A stretch of 64,000 nt of DNA from CAYYMH01 sp964472785 (lineage in GTDB: Bacteria; Zhuqueibacterota; Zhuqueibacteria; Thermofontimicrobiales; Thermofontimicrobiaceae). The translations under genes were made by a program, and so were the position numbers. Under the pieces are notes generated by a model, which saw only the letters and a program-made list of their open reading frames with translations, was not told the DNA's origin and did no database searches. The stretch spans positions 62,001 through 126,000 of the forward strand of contig CAYYMH010000002.1 of the NCBI GenBank assembly GCA_964472785.1, written 5' to 3'. Below are positions 1 to 8,187 of the stretch, piece after piece (position 1 is the first letter of the stretch; each line of letters begins with the position of its first letter).

Positions 1-1423
1 CAGATATCCCTGTCACAATTGCTTCAACTTCCTCCTGAACATAAAACTTTCGATATAACCCGTTATTGGCTTGATGTACCGCATCCTGATAGCTCTGATC
101 TAAAACACCAATATTAATGCCTTTTTGAAGACCATACGCAAACAACGCCGATCCCGAACTCTCCAAATAATTACCACCATCATCTCCATGATCTAAAACC
201 GTGTACCATAAACCACTCGATTGATCCTGATACTGCAATAAACCATCTGCCAACGATGTAAATATCGCCACAACCGCATCTCGCTGCGGATGACTCTCCG
301 GTAAATATTCCAAAAAATCCGCTATCCCGCGAATCACCCAACCATTACCACGTGCCCAAAAATATGCCGATGTATTCCAGGCCGTCACAGCCCAGTCTGC
401 CGAACCATCCTCATCCCAACCATGATAAAACAAGCCACTTACCTGATCCTGCAAATGACTCGCATGGATCAAAATCTGATGCACTCCCTCATTAAAATAG
501 CGAATATCCCCCGTTATATATCCCATCAATCCCAAAAACCGACCTAATCCCCCCAACGTATCAACCCATAACTGATCCAATAAACGAGGCAAATGTACAA
601 ACCCGCCCTCAGACGTACGCGGATATTCAGTCAACAAATACTCTCCCACCTGTTCAGCTGCTCCCAAATACTTCTGCTCGCCTGTCGCCTGATATAACCA
701 AATCAAGATAATGCCCGGTATAAAATCCCGAATCTCGATATCCAAATCCCCATTTGAATTAACATGTCCATCCATAAAACTACGCACATAATTCAAATAA
801 TCCAAATCTCCTGTCACCTCATACGATTGCGACATCCCGTACATCAATTCCTCTACCTGCCAACTGGTGATCGAATAATCCGTCGGATCGGGAAAACGTG
901 ACAAAATCGACTCTGACAAATTGATCAACCATACCTCCTCATCCACTGTCGTCGACAAAATCTCAACACGATCTAACGACAACGAACGAACTCCCGAGTC
1001 ATTGATATAAGCAAGCGTCAATTGATGACGACCAGAGCTCACTTCGCTCAATATCGAATAATTATGCCAACTGGTATGCGTCACCAATATCGGGCCAACA
1101 ACAACATCATCGACTCGTAACTCCAAAAAAGGCCAACCATCGTCACCATGATGCCCTTTTGCGCGAACTGTAAATTCATAAAACCCACTGCTCACAAAAT
1201 CTACACTATCTGACACATATCCTTCACTCTCTAATAACCATCCATCCGTTATCTGATGACCAGTCGTCTTGACTGCCATGGTTTCAACTTCCAAAATCTC
1301 GCCAAAAACCATGCTCGTAACCGCCAAAACAACCATCAACATCAGCGTCAAAACATATCGAAATCGAATTGGTGAGAAGTCCAAACCTCTCATATTCTCG
1401 TCCTTTACTTTTCTTCTTTTCAT
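1..1423 (-). CDS. GH105-type unsaturated glycuronyl hydrolase, second copy, cut by window edge
   Basis: This is the N-terminal part of a second copy of the gene at 1440-4190. It runs off the left edge of the window, so its C-terminus is unknown. The start at 1423 lies 16 bp after the stop of the upstream copy. A better-spaced Shine-Dalgarno (AAAGGA) precedes an alternative start at 1393, which would give a more normal signal peptide. What is visible includes the signal sequence, a carbohydrate-binding-like beta-domain and nearly the whole GH105 (alpha/alpha)6 domain with its WARGNGW motif. Except for the loss of one serine codon at bases 1-8, it appears identical to the neighbouring copy. It may be an intact gene, another chimera or an assembly artefact; the flanking sequence is needed. 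Confidence 0.85.
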   Translation of the reverse strand, partial: MKRRKVKDENMRGLDFSPIRFRYVLTLMLMVVLAVTSMVFGEILEVETMAVKTTGHQITDGWLLESEGYVSDSVDFVSSGFYEFTVRAKGHHGDDGWPFLELRVDDVVVGPILVTHTSWHNYSILSEVSSGRHQLTLAYINDSGVRSLSLDRVEILSTTVDEEVWLINLSESILSRFPDPTDYSITSWQVEELMYGMSQSYEVTGDLDYLNYVRSFMDGHVNSNGDLDIEIRDFIPGIILIWLYQATGEQKYLGAAEQVGEYLLTEYPRTSEGGFVHLPRLLDQLWVDTLGGLGRFLGLMGYITGDIRYFNEGVHQILIHASHLQDQVSGLFYHGWDEDGSADWAVTAWNTSAYFWARGNGWVIRGIADFLEYLPESHPQRDAVVAIFTSLADGLLQYQDQSSGLWYTVLDHGDDGGNYLESSGSALFAYGLQKGINIGVLDQSYQDAVHQANNGLYRKFYVQEEVEAIVTGIS

Positions 1424-2637
1424 GCGCCTTATATTAACATTACCTCAATACGACCATCCGGCGCATCTCTATAAATCGATCCGCTTCTAAACGATAAAAA
1501 TAAACGCCTGCACTTACGGCTCGACCTAAATCATCACGGCCATCCCATAACGCTTCATACCGACCCGCTGGCTTTTCACCAATCGCCATATCCTTTATCT
1601 GCTGTCCAAGATAATTATATATCGTCAAGCGAACCTGGCCAGATTCCGGCAAACTGTACTTGATCCGGGTTACTCTGTCTATTCCTGTACCCCCTGGGAA
1701 AAAAGGATTCGGATAATTCTGTCCCAAAGAATAAGACTGCGGCATAACATCTCCGACCACCAAACGAGAACCGCCCCGATACAGCACCTGATCATTGATC
1801 TGAAAGCGCGCCAATCTCAACTCACTCTCCTCACCTGGTGAACCTTTCACCCGAAACCGTAACTTGAGCAACTCGCCGCTCTGGTCAATCGGCTCGATAC
1901 TGTAAAATCCAATCCGAATCCGTCCGTCACGTGCATAATAATATAATTCAACATTCCGCAGCAATCCCGTCCGGACGATTCCACTAAAATCAAGAACCGC
2001 GGTGTCATAACAAAACTCAATATCCGATGAAATAACATCGCCTGATGAAGGCAGATAAATCGTTATCAATAATTGCTCGCCCGTATCGGCAACATATTCC
2101 TTTAACAAATCATAACCTTTATAAACCATCGGCTGACCAGACAAACCACCGCCGGACCATCCGCCGTGCACATTGCCTAATAATATCCCGGTAAAATCCT
2201 GATCCACTTCATCACCACTCAAACTTGAATAATCAATACTATCCGGCAAAAAACGCCACTCACCAACATGAGAACTGCTTACCGGAGGCAAGCCAACTGA
2301 ATATTGCGCAATTAATGCCGCATCGTAAGTGTATACATGTCCATCACAACTCACGTCAGCCGCAATCGCTTCGTGTTCCGTCAAAATGCGAAGACCCACC
2401 GCTGCCTGCGCTGTTAATGCCGCATCATACGTTGTAATATCAAAAATACCAATATCCGTGCCCGAAGCCTTACTCGCTTTGAGCGTGTAAGATAACCCCT
2501 CCGATAAATCCGAAAATGTGTAATAACCCGAACTGTTACTGCTCGATATTAACTGCGCGCCTCCAGTTAAAGACATCTCTGCCAAAACAATCGGATTATC
2601 GTTCGAATAGTAGTTTATGTGACCGGATATATTATAT
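3..2637. repeat. Direct repeat copy 1 (2,635 bp, apparently identical to 2770-5404)
   Basis: This stretch matches 2770-5404 at a constant offset of 2,767 bp, with no difference found in the lines compared or in the proteins read from it. The unit runs, on the coding (minus) strand, from the 'YNISGHINYY' start of the C-terminal sorting module, through its stop and a 16-bp spacer, into about the first 470 codons of the GH105 gene. The right end is sharp: both copies share an AT-rich 'cggatatattatat' and then diverge at 2638/5405. At the left window edge copy 1 reads cagatatcc where copy 2 reads cagatgatatcc, so either a 3-bp in-frame deletion or the true end of the repeat lies there. Confidence 0.95.
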
Positions 2638-4190
2638 TTTCCGTAACTTGGGTTTACAGCAGTTTCAGTTTTTTCTTGTAACAAAATACCGTCGCCATAC
2701 TTATAATCATTACCGGTTCCAATCGGTTTGTTCACATAATTATTATAATCTCCAGGCCCCGTGTCAGATGATATCCCTGTCACAATTGCTTCAACTTCCT
2801 CCTGAACATAAAACTTTCGATATAACCCGTTATTGGCTTGATGTACCGCATCCTGATAGCTCTGATCTAAAACACCAATATTAATGCCTTTTTGAAGACC
2901 ATACGCAAACAACGCCGATCCCGAACTCTCCAAATAATTACCACCATCATCTCCATGATCTAAAACCGTGTACCATAAACCACTCGATTGATCCTGATAC
3001 TGCAATAAACCATCTGCCAACGATGTAAATATCGCCACAACCGCATCTCGCTGCGGATGACTCTCCGGTAAATATTCCAAAAAATCCGCTATCCCGCGAA
3101 TCACCCAACCATTACCACGTGCCCAAAAATATGCCGATGTATTCCAGGCCGTCACAGCCCAGTCTGCCGAACCATCCTCATCCCAACCATGATAAAACAA
3201 GCCACTTACCTGATCCTGCAAATGACTCGCATGGATCAAAATCTGATGCACTCCCTCATTAAAATAGCGAATATCCCCCGTTATATATCCCATCAATCCC
3301 AAAAACCGACCTAATCCCCCCAACGTATCAACCCATAACTGATCCAATAAACGAGGCAAATGTACAAACCCGCCCTCAGACGTACGCGGATATTCAGTCA
3401 ACAAATACTCTCCCACCTGTTCAGCTGCTCCCAAATACTTCTGCTCGCCTGTCGCCTGATATAACCAAATCAAGATAATGCCCGGTATAAAATCCCGAAT
3501 CTCGATATCCAAATCCCCATTTGAATTAACATGTCCATCCATAAAACTACGCACATAATTCAAATAATCCAAATCTCCTGTCACCTCATACGATTGCGAC
3601 ATCCCGTACATCAATTCCTCTACCTGCCAACTGGTGATCGAATAATCCGTCGGATCGGGAAAACGTGACAAAATCGACTCTGACAAATTGATCAACCATA
3701 CCTCCTCATCCACTGTCGTCGACAAAATCTCAACACGATCTAACGACAACGAACGAACTCCCGAGTCATTGATATAAGCAAGCGTCAATTGATGACGACC
3801 AGAGCTCACTTCGCTCAATATCGAATAATTATGCCAACTGGTATGCGTCACCAATATCGGGCCAACAACAACATCATCGACTCGTAACTCCAAAAAAGGC
3901 CAACCATCGTCACCATGATGCCCTTTTGCGCGAACTGTAAATTCATAAAACCCACTGCTCACAAAATCTACACTATCTGACACATATCCTTCACTCTCTA
4001 ATAACCATCCATCCGTTATCTGATGACCAGTCGTCTTGACTGCCATGGTTTCAACTTCCAAAATCTCGCCAAAAACCATGCTCGTAACCGCCAAAACAAC
4101 CATCAACATCAGCGTCAAAACATATCGAAATCGAATTGGTGAGAAGTCCAAACCTCTCATATTCTCGTCCTTTACTTTTCTTCTTTTCAT
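1440..4190 (-). CDS. Secreted GH105 family glycuronyl hydrolase with dockerin-like, cohesin-like and type IX sorting domains
   Basis: A 916-residue secreted enzyme. Residues about 23-41 form a signal peptide; the alternative start at 4160 (Met11) has the better Shine-Dalgarno. Residues 48-150 resemble a calcium-dependent carbohydrate-binding module. Residues 160-475 match the GH88/GH105 (alpha/alpha)6 fold, with the diagnostic WARGNGW near 354. Such enzymes remove unsaturated uronic acid from oligosaccharides left by polysaccharide lyases, typically rhamnogalacturonan. From residue 518 the tail is the repeated module: a CarboxypepD_reg-like beta-domain, two dockerin-like segments (ITTYDAAL near 583, DVSCDGHVYTYDAAL near 611), a cohesin-like domain (680-800) and a sorting domain starting at QNYPNPF near 820. 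The GH105 and sorting assignments are firm by motif; dockerin and cohesin are inferred by pattern. The gene looks like a chimera made by the tandem duplication. Confidence 0.88.
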   Translation of the reverse strand: MKRRKVKDENMRGLDFSPIRFRYVLTLMLMVVLAVTSMVFGEILEVETMAVKTTGHQITDGWLLESEGYVSDSVDFVSSGFYEFTVRAKGHHGDDGWPFLELRVDDVVVGPILVTHTSWHNYSILSEVSSGRHQLTLAYINDSGVRSLSLDRVEILSTTVDEEVWLINLSESILSRFPDPTDYSITSWQVEELMYGMSQSYEVTGDLDYLNYVRSFMDGHVNSNGDLDIEIRDFIPGIILIWLYQATGEQKYLGAAEQVGEYLLTEYPRTSEGGFVHLPRLLDQLWVDTLGGLGRFLGLMGYITGDIRYFNEGVHQILIHASHLQDQVSGLFYHGWDEDGSADWAVTAWNTSAYFWARGNGWVIRGIADFLEYLPESHPQRDAVVAIFTSLADGLLQYQDQSSGLWYTVLDHGDDGGNYLESSGSALFAYGLQKGINIGVLDQSYQDAVHQANNGLYRKFYVQEEVEAIVTGISSDTGPGDYNNYVNKPIGTGNDYKYGDGILLQEKTETAVNPSYGKYNISGHINYYSNDNPIVLAEMSLTGGAQLISSSNSSGYYTFSDLSEGLSYTLKASKASGTDIGIFDITTYDAALTAQAAVGLRILTEHEAIAADVSCDGHVYTYDAALIAQYSVGLPPVSSSHVGEWRFLPDSIDYSSLSGDEVDQDFTGILLGNVHGGWSGGGLSGQPMVYKGYDLLKEYVADTGEQLLITIYLPSSGDVISSDIEFCYDTAVLDFSGIVRTGLLRNVELYYYARDGRIRIGFYSIEPIDQSGELLKLRFRVKGSPGEESELRLARFQINDQVLYRGGSRLVVGDVMPQSYSLGQNYPNPFFPGGTGIDRVTRIKYSLPESGQVRLTIYNYLGQQIKDMAIGEKPAGRYEALWDGRDDLGRAVSAGVYFYRLEADRFIEMRRMVVLR

Positions 4191-5404
4191 GCGCCTTATA
4201 TTAACATTACCTCAATACGACCATCCGGCGCATCTCTATAAATCGATCCGCTTCTAAACGATAAAAATAAACGCCTGCACTTACGGCTCGACCTAAATCA
4301 TCACGGCCATCCCATAACGCTTCATACCGACCCGCTGGCTTTTCACCAATCGCCATATCCTTTATCTGCTGTCCAAGATAATTATATATCGTCAAGCGAA
4401 CCTGGCCAGATTCCGGCAAACTGTACTTGATCCGGGTTACTCTGTCTATTCCTGTACCCCCTGGGAAAAAAGGATTCGGATAATTCTGTCCCAAAGAATA
4501 AGACTGCGGCATAACATCTCCGACCACCAAACGAGAACCGCCCCGATACAGCACCTGATCATTGATCTGAAAGCGCGCCAATCTCAACTCACTCTCCTCA
4601 CCTGGTGAACCTTTCACCCGAAACCGTAACTTGAGCAACTCGCCGCTCTGGTCAATCGGCTCGATACTGTAAAATCCAATCCGAATCCGTCCGTCACGTG
4701 CATAATAATATAATTCAACATTCCGCAGCAATCCCGTCCGGACGATTCCACTAAAATCAAGAACCGCGGTGTCATAACAAAACTCAATATCCGATGAAAT
4801 AACATCGCCTGATGAAGGCAGATAAATCGTTATCAATAATTGCTCGCCCGTATCGGCAACATATTCCTTTAACAAATCATAACCTTTATAAACCATCGGC
4901 TGACCAGACAAACCACCGCCGGACCATCCGCCGTGCACATTGCCTAATAATATCCCGGTAAAATCCTGATCCACTTCATCACCACTCAAACTTGAATAAT
5001 CAATACTATCCGGCAAAAAACGCCACTCACCAACATGAGAACTGCTTACCGGAGGCAAGCCAACTGAATATTGCGCAATTAATGCCGCATCGTAAGTGTA
5101 TACATGTCCATCACAACTCACGTCAGCCGCAATCGCTTCGTGTTCCGTCAAAATGCGAAGACCCACCGCTGCCTGCGCTGTTAATGCCGCATCATACGTT
5201 GTAATATCAAAAATACCAATATCCGTGCCCGAAGCCTTACTCGCTTTGAGCGTGTAAGATAACCCCTCCGATAAATCCGAAAATGTGTAATAACCCGAAC
5301 TGTTACTGCTCGATATTAACTGCGCGCCTCCAGTTAAAGACATCTCTGCCAAAACAATCGGATTATCGTTCGAATAGTAGTTTATGTGACCGGATATATT
5401 ATAT
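2770..5404. repeat. Direct repeat copy 2 of the 2.6-kb unit
   Basis: Second copy of the unit at 3-2637, separated from it by 132 bp (2638-2769) that encode the linker of the GH105 protein. The copy boundaries fall inside coding sequence at both ends: at 5404 inside the DNRLRE gene and near 2770 inside the GH105 gene. Both joints are in frame, so each duplication event produces complete chimeric genes rather than broken ones. The plus strand of the repeat is strikingly C-rich and G-poor compared with the DNA on the right side of 5405, which suggests a different origin for the shared module. Confidence 0.95.
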
Positions 5405-6192
5405 CCGCTTGACTTAACCCTAATCATAAGGTAGGGTGGATTTGAGCCTTCATTTGAACTCCATTCCGTATAATCATCTTCCTGCATGACAATCCCAAAA
5501 CTATAGGTTCCGTTTCCTTTGCCATACAACGCTTGTGTAACGTCAAACGAATGCCAATTCCCGGAACCTACATTTCCCACAAAATCCTGGAATGTATTAC
5601 CATCATAATGCGTACTCGGTCGGTTATTCCATGTTGCTTGATCTTCTGTCCAATTTAAGTTATCTTGTAATGGATCCAGTTCATAGATACCTCCCCCTCT
5701 TCCGCCCTGGACGCAATACAAAAATACTTTTGCTTCAACTATAATGTTTTGCAGACCTGTTACTGCAAACTTCAAAAAACTTGCTTTCTCAAATGCTTCA
5801 TACTGCTCATTCCACCAAGGTGTAATAAAAAAGCCTCTTTTCTTACCACCTTTACCATCGACCTTCAATACGCTCTCACTACCATAAGGTGTGTTTCGAT
5901 TGTATAAATCGACATAAGTATCTTCAATTACCTGAAAATAGAGTGTATCTGTTTTTGGAAACAATACAGCCTCATTCCCTGATGCATCGGGCATGGTAGA
6001 AGAAATCCAACCGTATCCGAGAGCATTTTCAGCTTCAACAACGATATTTGGCGCATCTTGCTCAAAATATGATTTGATTTGTTGAGAATAGAGATTATAG
6101 CTTATAAGAAACAAACAAAACGCTTGGATTATTAGAACATACGATATATTTTTAGAAAACTTGAGGCTATTTTTTCTATTGCTGCTAATCAT
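4207..6192 (-). CDS. Secreted DNRLRE-domain protein with the same dockerin/cohesin/sorting tail
   Basis: A 661-residue secreted protein with no recognised enzyme domain. After a signal peptide (about residues 12-36) comes a short stretch like the start of a CBM6 domain (IVVEAENALGYGW), then a DNRLRE-type beta-domain from about 85 to 262. The DNRLRE call rests on DTYVDLYNRNTPYGSES, the FLKF core strand and the terminal PPYLMIRV strand. From residue 263 the protein is identical to residues 518-916 of the GH105 protein downstream, including the QNYPNPF sorting domain. The junction at base 5404 is abrupt, and base composition changes there. It probably acts as a surface adhesin or scaffold. It lies 16 bp upstream of the GH105 gene and 39 bp downstream of the lyase gene, so the three are probably co-transcribed. 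Confidence 0.85.
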   Translation of the reverse strand: MISSNRKNSLKFSKNISYVLIIQAFCLFLISYNLYSQQIKSYFEQDAPNIVVEAENALGYGWISSTMPDASGNEAVLFPKTDTLYFQVIEDTYVDLYNRNTPYGSESVLKVDGKGGKKRGFFITPWWNEQYEAFEKASFLKFAVTGLQNIIVEAKVFLYCVQGGRGGGIYELDPLQDNLNWTEDQATWNNRPSTHYDGNTFQDFVGNVGSGNWHSFDVTQALYGKGNGTYSFGIVMQEDDYTEWSSNEGSNPPYLMIRVKSSGYNISGHINYYSNDNPIVLAEMSLTGGAQLISSSNSSGYYTFSDLSEGLSYTLKASKASGTDIGIFDITTYDAALTAQAAVGLRILTEHEAIAADVSCDGHVYTYDAALIAQYSVGLPPVSSSHVGEWRFLPDSIDYSSLSGDEVDQDFTGILLGNVHGGWSGGGLSGQPMVYKGYDLLKEYVADTGEQLLITIYLPSSGDVISSDIEFCYDTAVLDFSGIVRTGLLRNVELYYYARDGRIRIGFYSIEPIDQSGELLKLRFRVKGSPGEESELRLARFQINDQVLYRGGSRLVVGDVMPQSYSLGQNYPNPFFPGGTGIDRVTRIKYSLPESGQVRLTIYNYLGQQIKDMAIGEKPAGRYEALWDGRDDLGRAVSAGVYFYRLEADRFIEMRRMVVLR

Positions 6193-6231
6193 TTTTAGGC
6201 TCTATTCTTTAAATTAGATTTTACCTGCTGT

Positions 6232-7863
6232 TTAATAATAAACCCAGTTATACTGACTTTCGACGTAAATCGGATCTGACCATGGTGAGGGATTGGAGTT
6301 GGGGTTTAATGCAATATTTTGATATATCACAATATAATTTTCATTGAAATATACCAATTCTTCACGATAATCGCCAGTAACATCGCAGGGTCGATAGCCG
6401 CCTTCTCCATATTCATACTCAGGCGTTAAACGTACCACCAAATTGTTGAATTCATCATAAATCGCCGGGCTACGATCCCTACCCCATTCCTGACGGACAG
6501 ACTCTCTGCCTTCATCACCAATCCACTGGATCGGATAGGTTTCATAGCTGGCAGCAAAAGCAGAGGGGCCATTATGTGTCCATAATAATGTGCCATCTGC
6601 CGAAAAAAGGCGTTCATCATTTACAGGTTCCTGATATGCAAACAAAACCTCTAATCCGGGCAAATCAGGCCTCATCTCCGCAAACGCTACTGACTGACCC
6701 TCATCAATATCTTTTCGCCATATGACATTACCAATTGAATCTAACAAGATACTTCCACTGGCATAGGCTATTTCTATTCCGGCTACTGAAGGCAAAATAT
6801 CACCTGCTCTTTGGCTATCCACATGATTGTGTTGATCAAAAAAACCATAAGGCTTTTCCCATCGAATCGCGCCATCTTCCTCTAATGTCCAATGACCAAA
6901 CAACACTTCGTCCTTTCCATCACCATCTATATCAAAAACTTTAGGACGTTGACACCCAGCCCTATCTTCTCCGGGAATACTTTCAAACGACCAAAGCGAG
7001 GAACAGCTTCCGTCTTCAAATTTGTATGCAGTCAATTTAAAGGGCACATATCCATTTACTGCCACTTTAATAATAAAATCCCCAGGGCTTTCTATTCCAC
7101 GCAAGTTGGCAATCTGAGTGGCATCGTAAATCCAATTTTCTGATAAAACAGGAAGCTCATACATACATTTTATATTCCCATTCGCTCCGTTTAGGGCTGC
7201 CAAATATGGTTTGTTATTATTATTTATAATGCCGACAACCTCCACATTACCATCGTTATCAATATCGATGGGACGGAGATAATATGCACCGTCACCGACA
7301 TAAGAAAGCTGACCTGAAGAAAAATTCTTTTGCCATATTAAGCTCCCACTATTATCAAAAAGAGAAACATATGTAGAGCCAGTAACGACAAAATCTGTTT
7401 TTCCGTCACCGGTCACATCTCCCATAATAGGGGTGCCTCCTTTTCCGTCTAAATTAATCACTTTCCAAATATGAGAGACAGAGGAAGGACTAAGTGCGGT
7501 TTCACCAGTGCCAATTGGAGTGTAGCTCGAATTTGGTGTGAGTACAAATTTGTCAACCGAGGTACCAGGATTGTTACTGTTGAATGAAATTCGATAAGAC
7601 CCCCTGGAAAATGCATAGCTAACTGAATGTTTTATCCATGAAAAATTTGAGCTCTTTTCAATGTTAATACTTGAACTGTTTTCATTCACTTTAATATTAA
7701 TTGTGCTGCTTTGAGATGTTGTTTTAACCCGTAACCATAAATAATACTGATCAGCATTTTTGATATTAATAACATACTGTGCATTATTCATTGAATAAAC
7801 ATAACACATCAACACCAATACCTGAATACTAATGAGTACCAATACCGTCCGTATATTTTTCAT
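6232..7863 (-). CDS. PL11-like rhamnogalacturonan lyase-type beta-propeller protein
   Basis: A 543-residue secreted protein. It has a signal peptide (about 1-27), an N-terminal beta-sandwich resembling a carbohydrate-binding module (28-110, ending ..VDKFVLTP) and a large beta-propeller. The propeller has repeated DxDxDG calcium loops (DVTGDGKTDF near 146, DIDNDGNVEV near 202, DIDGDGKDEV near 311) and the PL11-like segment HNHVDSQRAGD...GIEIAYASG, followed by RPDLPGLEVLFAYQEP. These features fit family PL11 rhamnogalacturonan endolyases, which cut rhamnosyl-galacturonosyl bonds by beta-elimination and leave the unsaturated ends that GH105 enzymes remove; a GH105 gene lies two genes downstream. 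Unlike its neighbours it ends right after the propeller (..YNWVYY) and has no type IX sorting domain, so it may stay periplasmic or be released. The exact family is inferred. Confidence 0.75.
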   Translation of the reverse strand: MKNIRTVLVLISIQVLVLMCYVYSMNNAQYVINIKNADQYYLWLRVKTTSQSSTINIKVNENSSSINIEKSSNFSWIKHSVSYAFSRGSYRISFNSNNPGTSVDKFVLTPNSSYTPIGTGETALSPSSVSHIWKVINLDGKGGTPIMGDVTGDGKTDFVVTGSTYVSLFDNSGSLIWQKNFSSGQLSYVGDGAYYLRPIDIDNDGNVEVVGIINNNNKPYLAALNGANGNIKCMYELPVLSENWIYDATQIANLRGIESPGDFIIKVAVNGYVPFKLTAYKFEDGSCSSLWSFESIPGEDRAGCQRPKVFDIDGDGKDEVLFGHWTLEEDGAIRWEKPYGFFDQHNHVDSQRAGDILPSVAGIEIAYASGSILLDSIGNVIWRKDIDEGQSVAFAEMRPDLPGLEVLFAYQEPVNDERLFSADGTLLWTHNGPSAFAASYETYPIQWIGDEGRESVRQEWGRDRSPAIYDEFNNLVVRLTPEYEYGEGGYRPCDVTGDYREELVYFNENYIVIYQNIALNPNSNPSPWSDPIYVESQYNWVYY

Positions 7864-7938
7864 CTTTTAGAGAAACCCCCTGATTTAATTTATAACAAGC
7901 CATCTTACTTGTTTCCAATAATAAATATACCTTCATTT

Positions 7939-8127
7939 TTAGCTAATTGCATAAAATAATATTTTGTATATATCCCAATTTTTAAAAGAAAAAAACCAGA
8001 AAATTTGCTCACCTTTTCTGGTAATTTTCCCCTGCTTCAACGATACATGTGATGGTTTACATCCGAAAATTGAAGCTATTTCTATTTCATTGATTCCATT
8101 TTTTTTATAAACATGAAAATTATATTA
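7939..8127 (-). pseudogene. Possible remnant of a helix-turn-helix gene in the 324-bp intergenic region 7864-8187
   Basis: One minus-strand frame is open from the stop at 8125 to the stop at 7939 and reads KNGINEIEIASIFGCKPSHV, which looks like a helix-turn-helix recognition segment (EIASIFGCKPSHVS) of a regulator or transposase. It has no ATG in frame, and two terminator-like hairpins overlap it. I therefore treat it as a decayed fragment at best; chance is possible for 60 codons. Nothing else gene-like is visible in this intergenic region. Confidence 0.22.
7981..8022 (-). terminator. Possible intrinsic terminator
   Basis: Inverted repeat of 9 bp (ACCAGAAAA at 7995-8003, TTTTCTGGT at 8014-8022) with a 10-base loop. 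Read on the minus strand it is followed by a T-rich run (TTTTTTCTTTT, 7984-7994). It lies about 165 bp past the stop of the 3,063-residue gene and may act as a second terminator. Confidence 0.5.
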
Positions 8128-8154
8128 AGGGAGCATATATCATACTCCCTTAAT
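8124..8154 (-). terminator. Hairpin just downstream of the giant gene
   Basis: Perfect 10-bp inverted repeat, ATTAAGGGAG (8124-8133) and CTCCCTTAAT (8145-8154), with an 11-base loop. It begins 34 bp past the stop codon at 8188. The T run is on the plus-strand side (8154-8159), and the minus-strand tail is ATAATTTT. It is a plausible terminator for the giant gene and could work in both directions. Confidence 0.55.
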
Positions 8155-8187
8155 TTTTTCAGTGACCAACAAATTAATCCTTGATCC

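Noticed and set aside
1269..5204. Pairs of identical plus-strand ORFs (1269-1490 with 4036-4257; 2225-2437 with 4992-5204) inside the repeat
   Set aside because: They only repeat because the underlying minus-strand genes do; they overlap strong coding sequence and resemble no protein.
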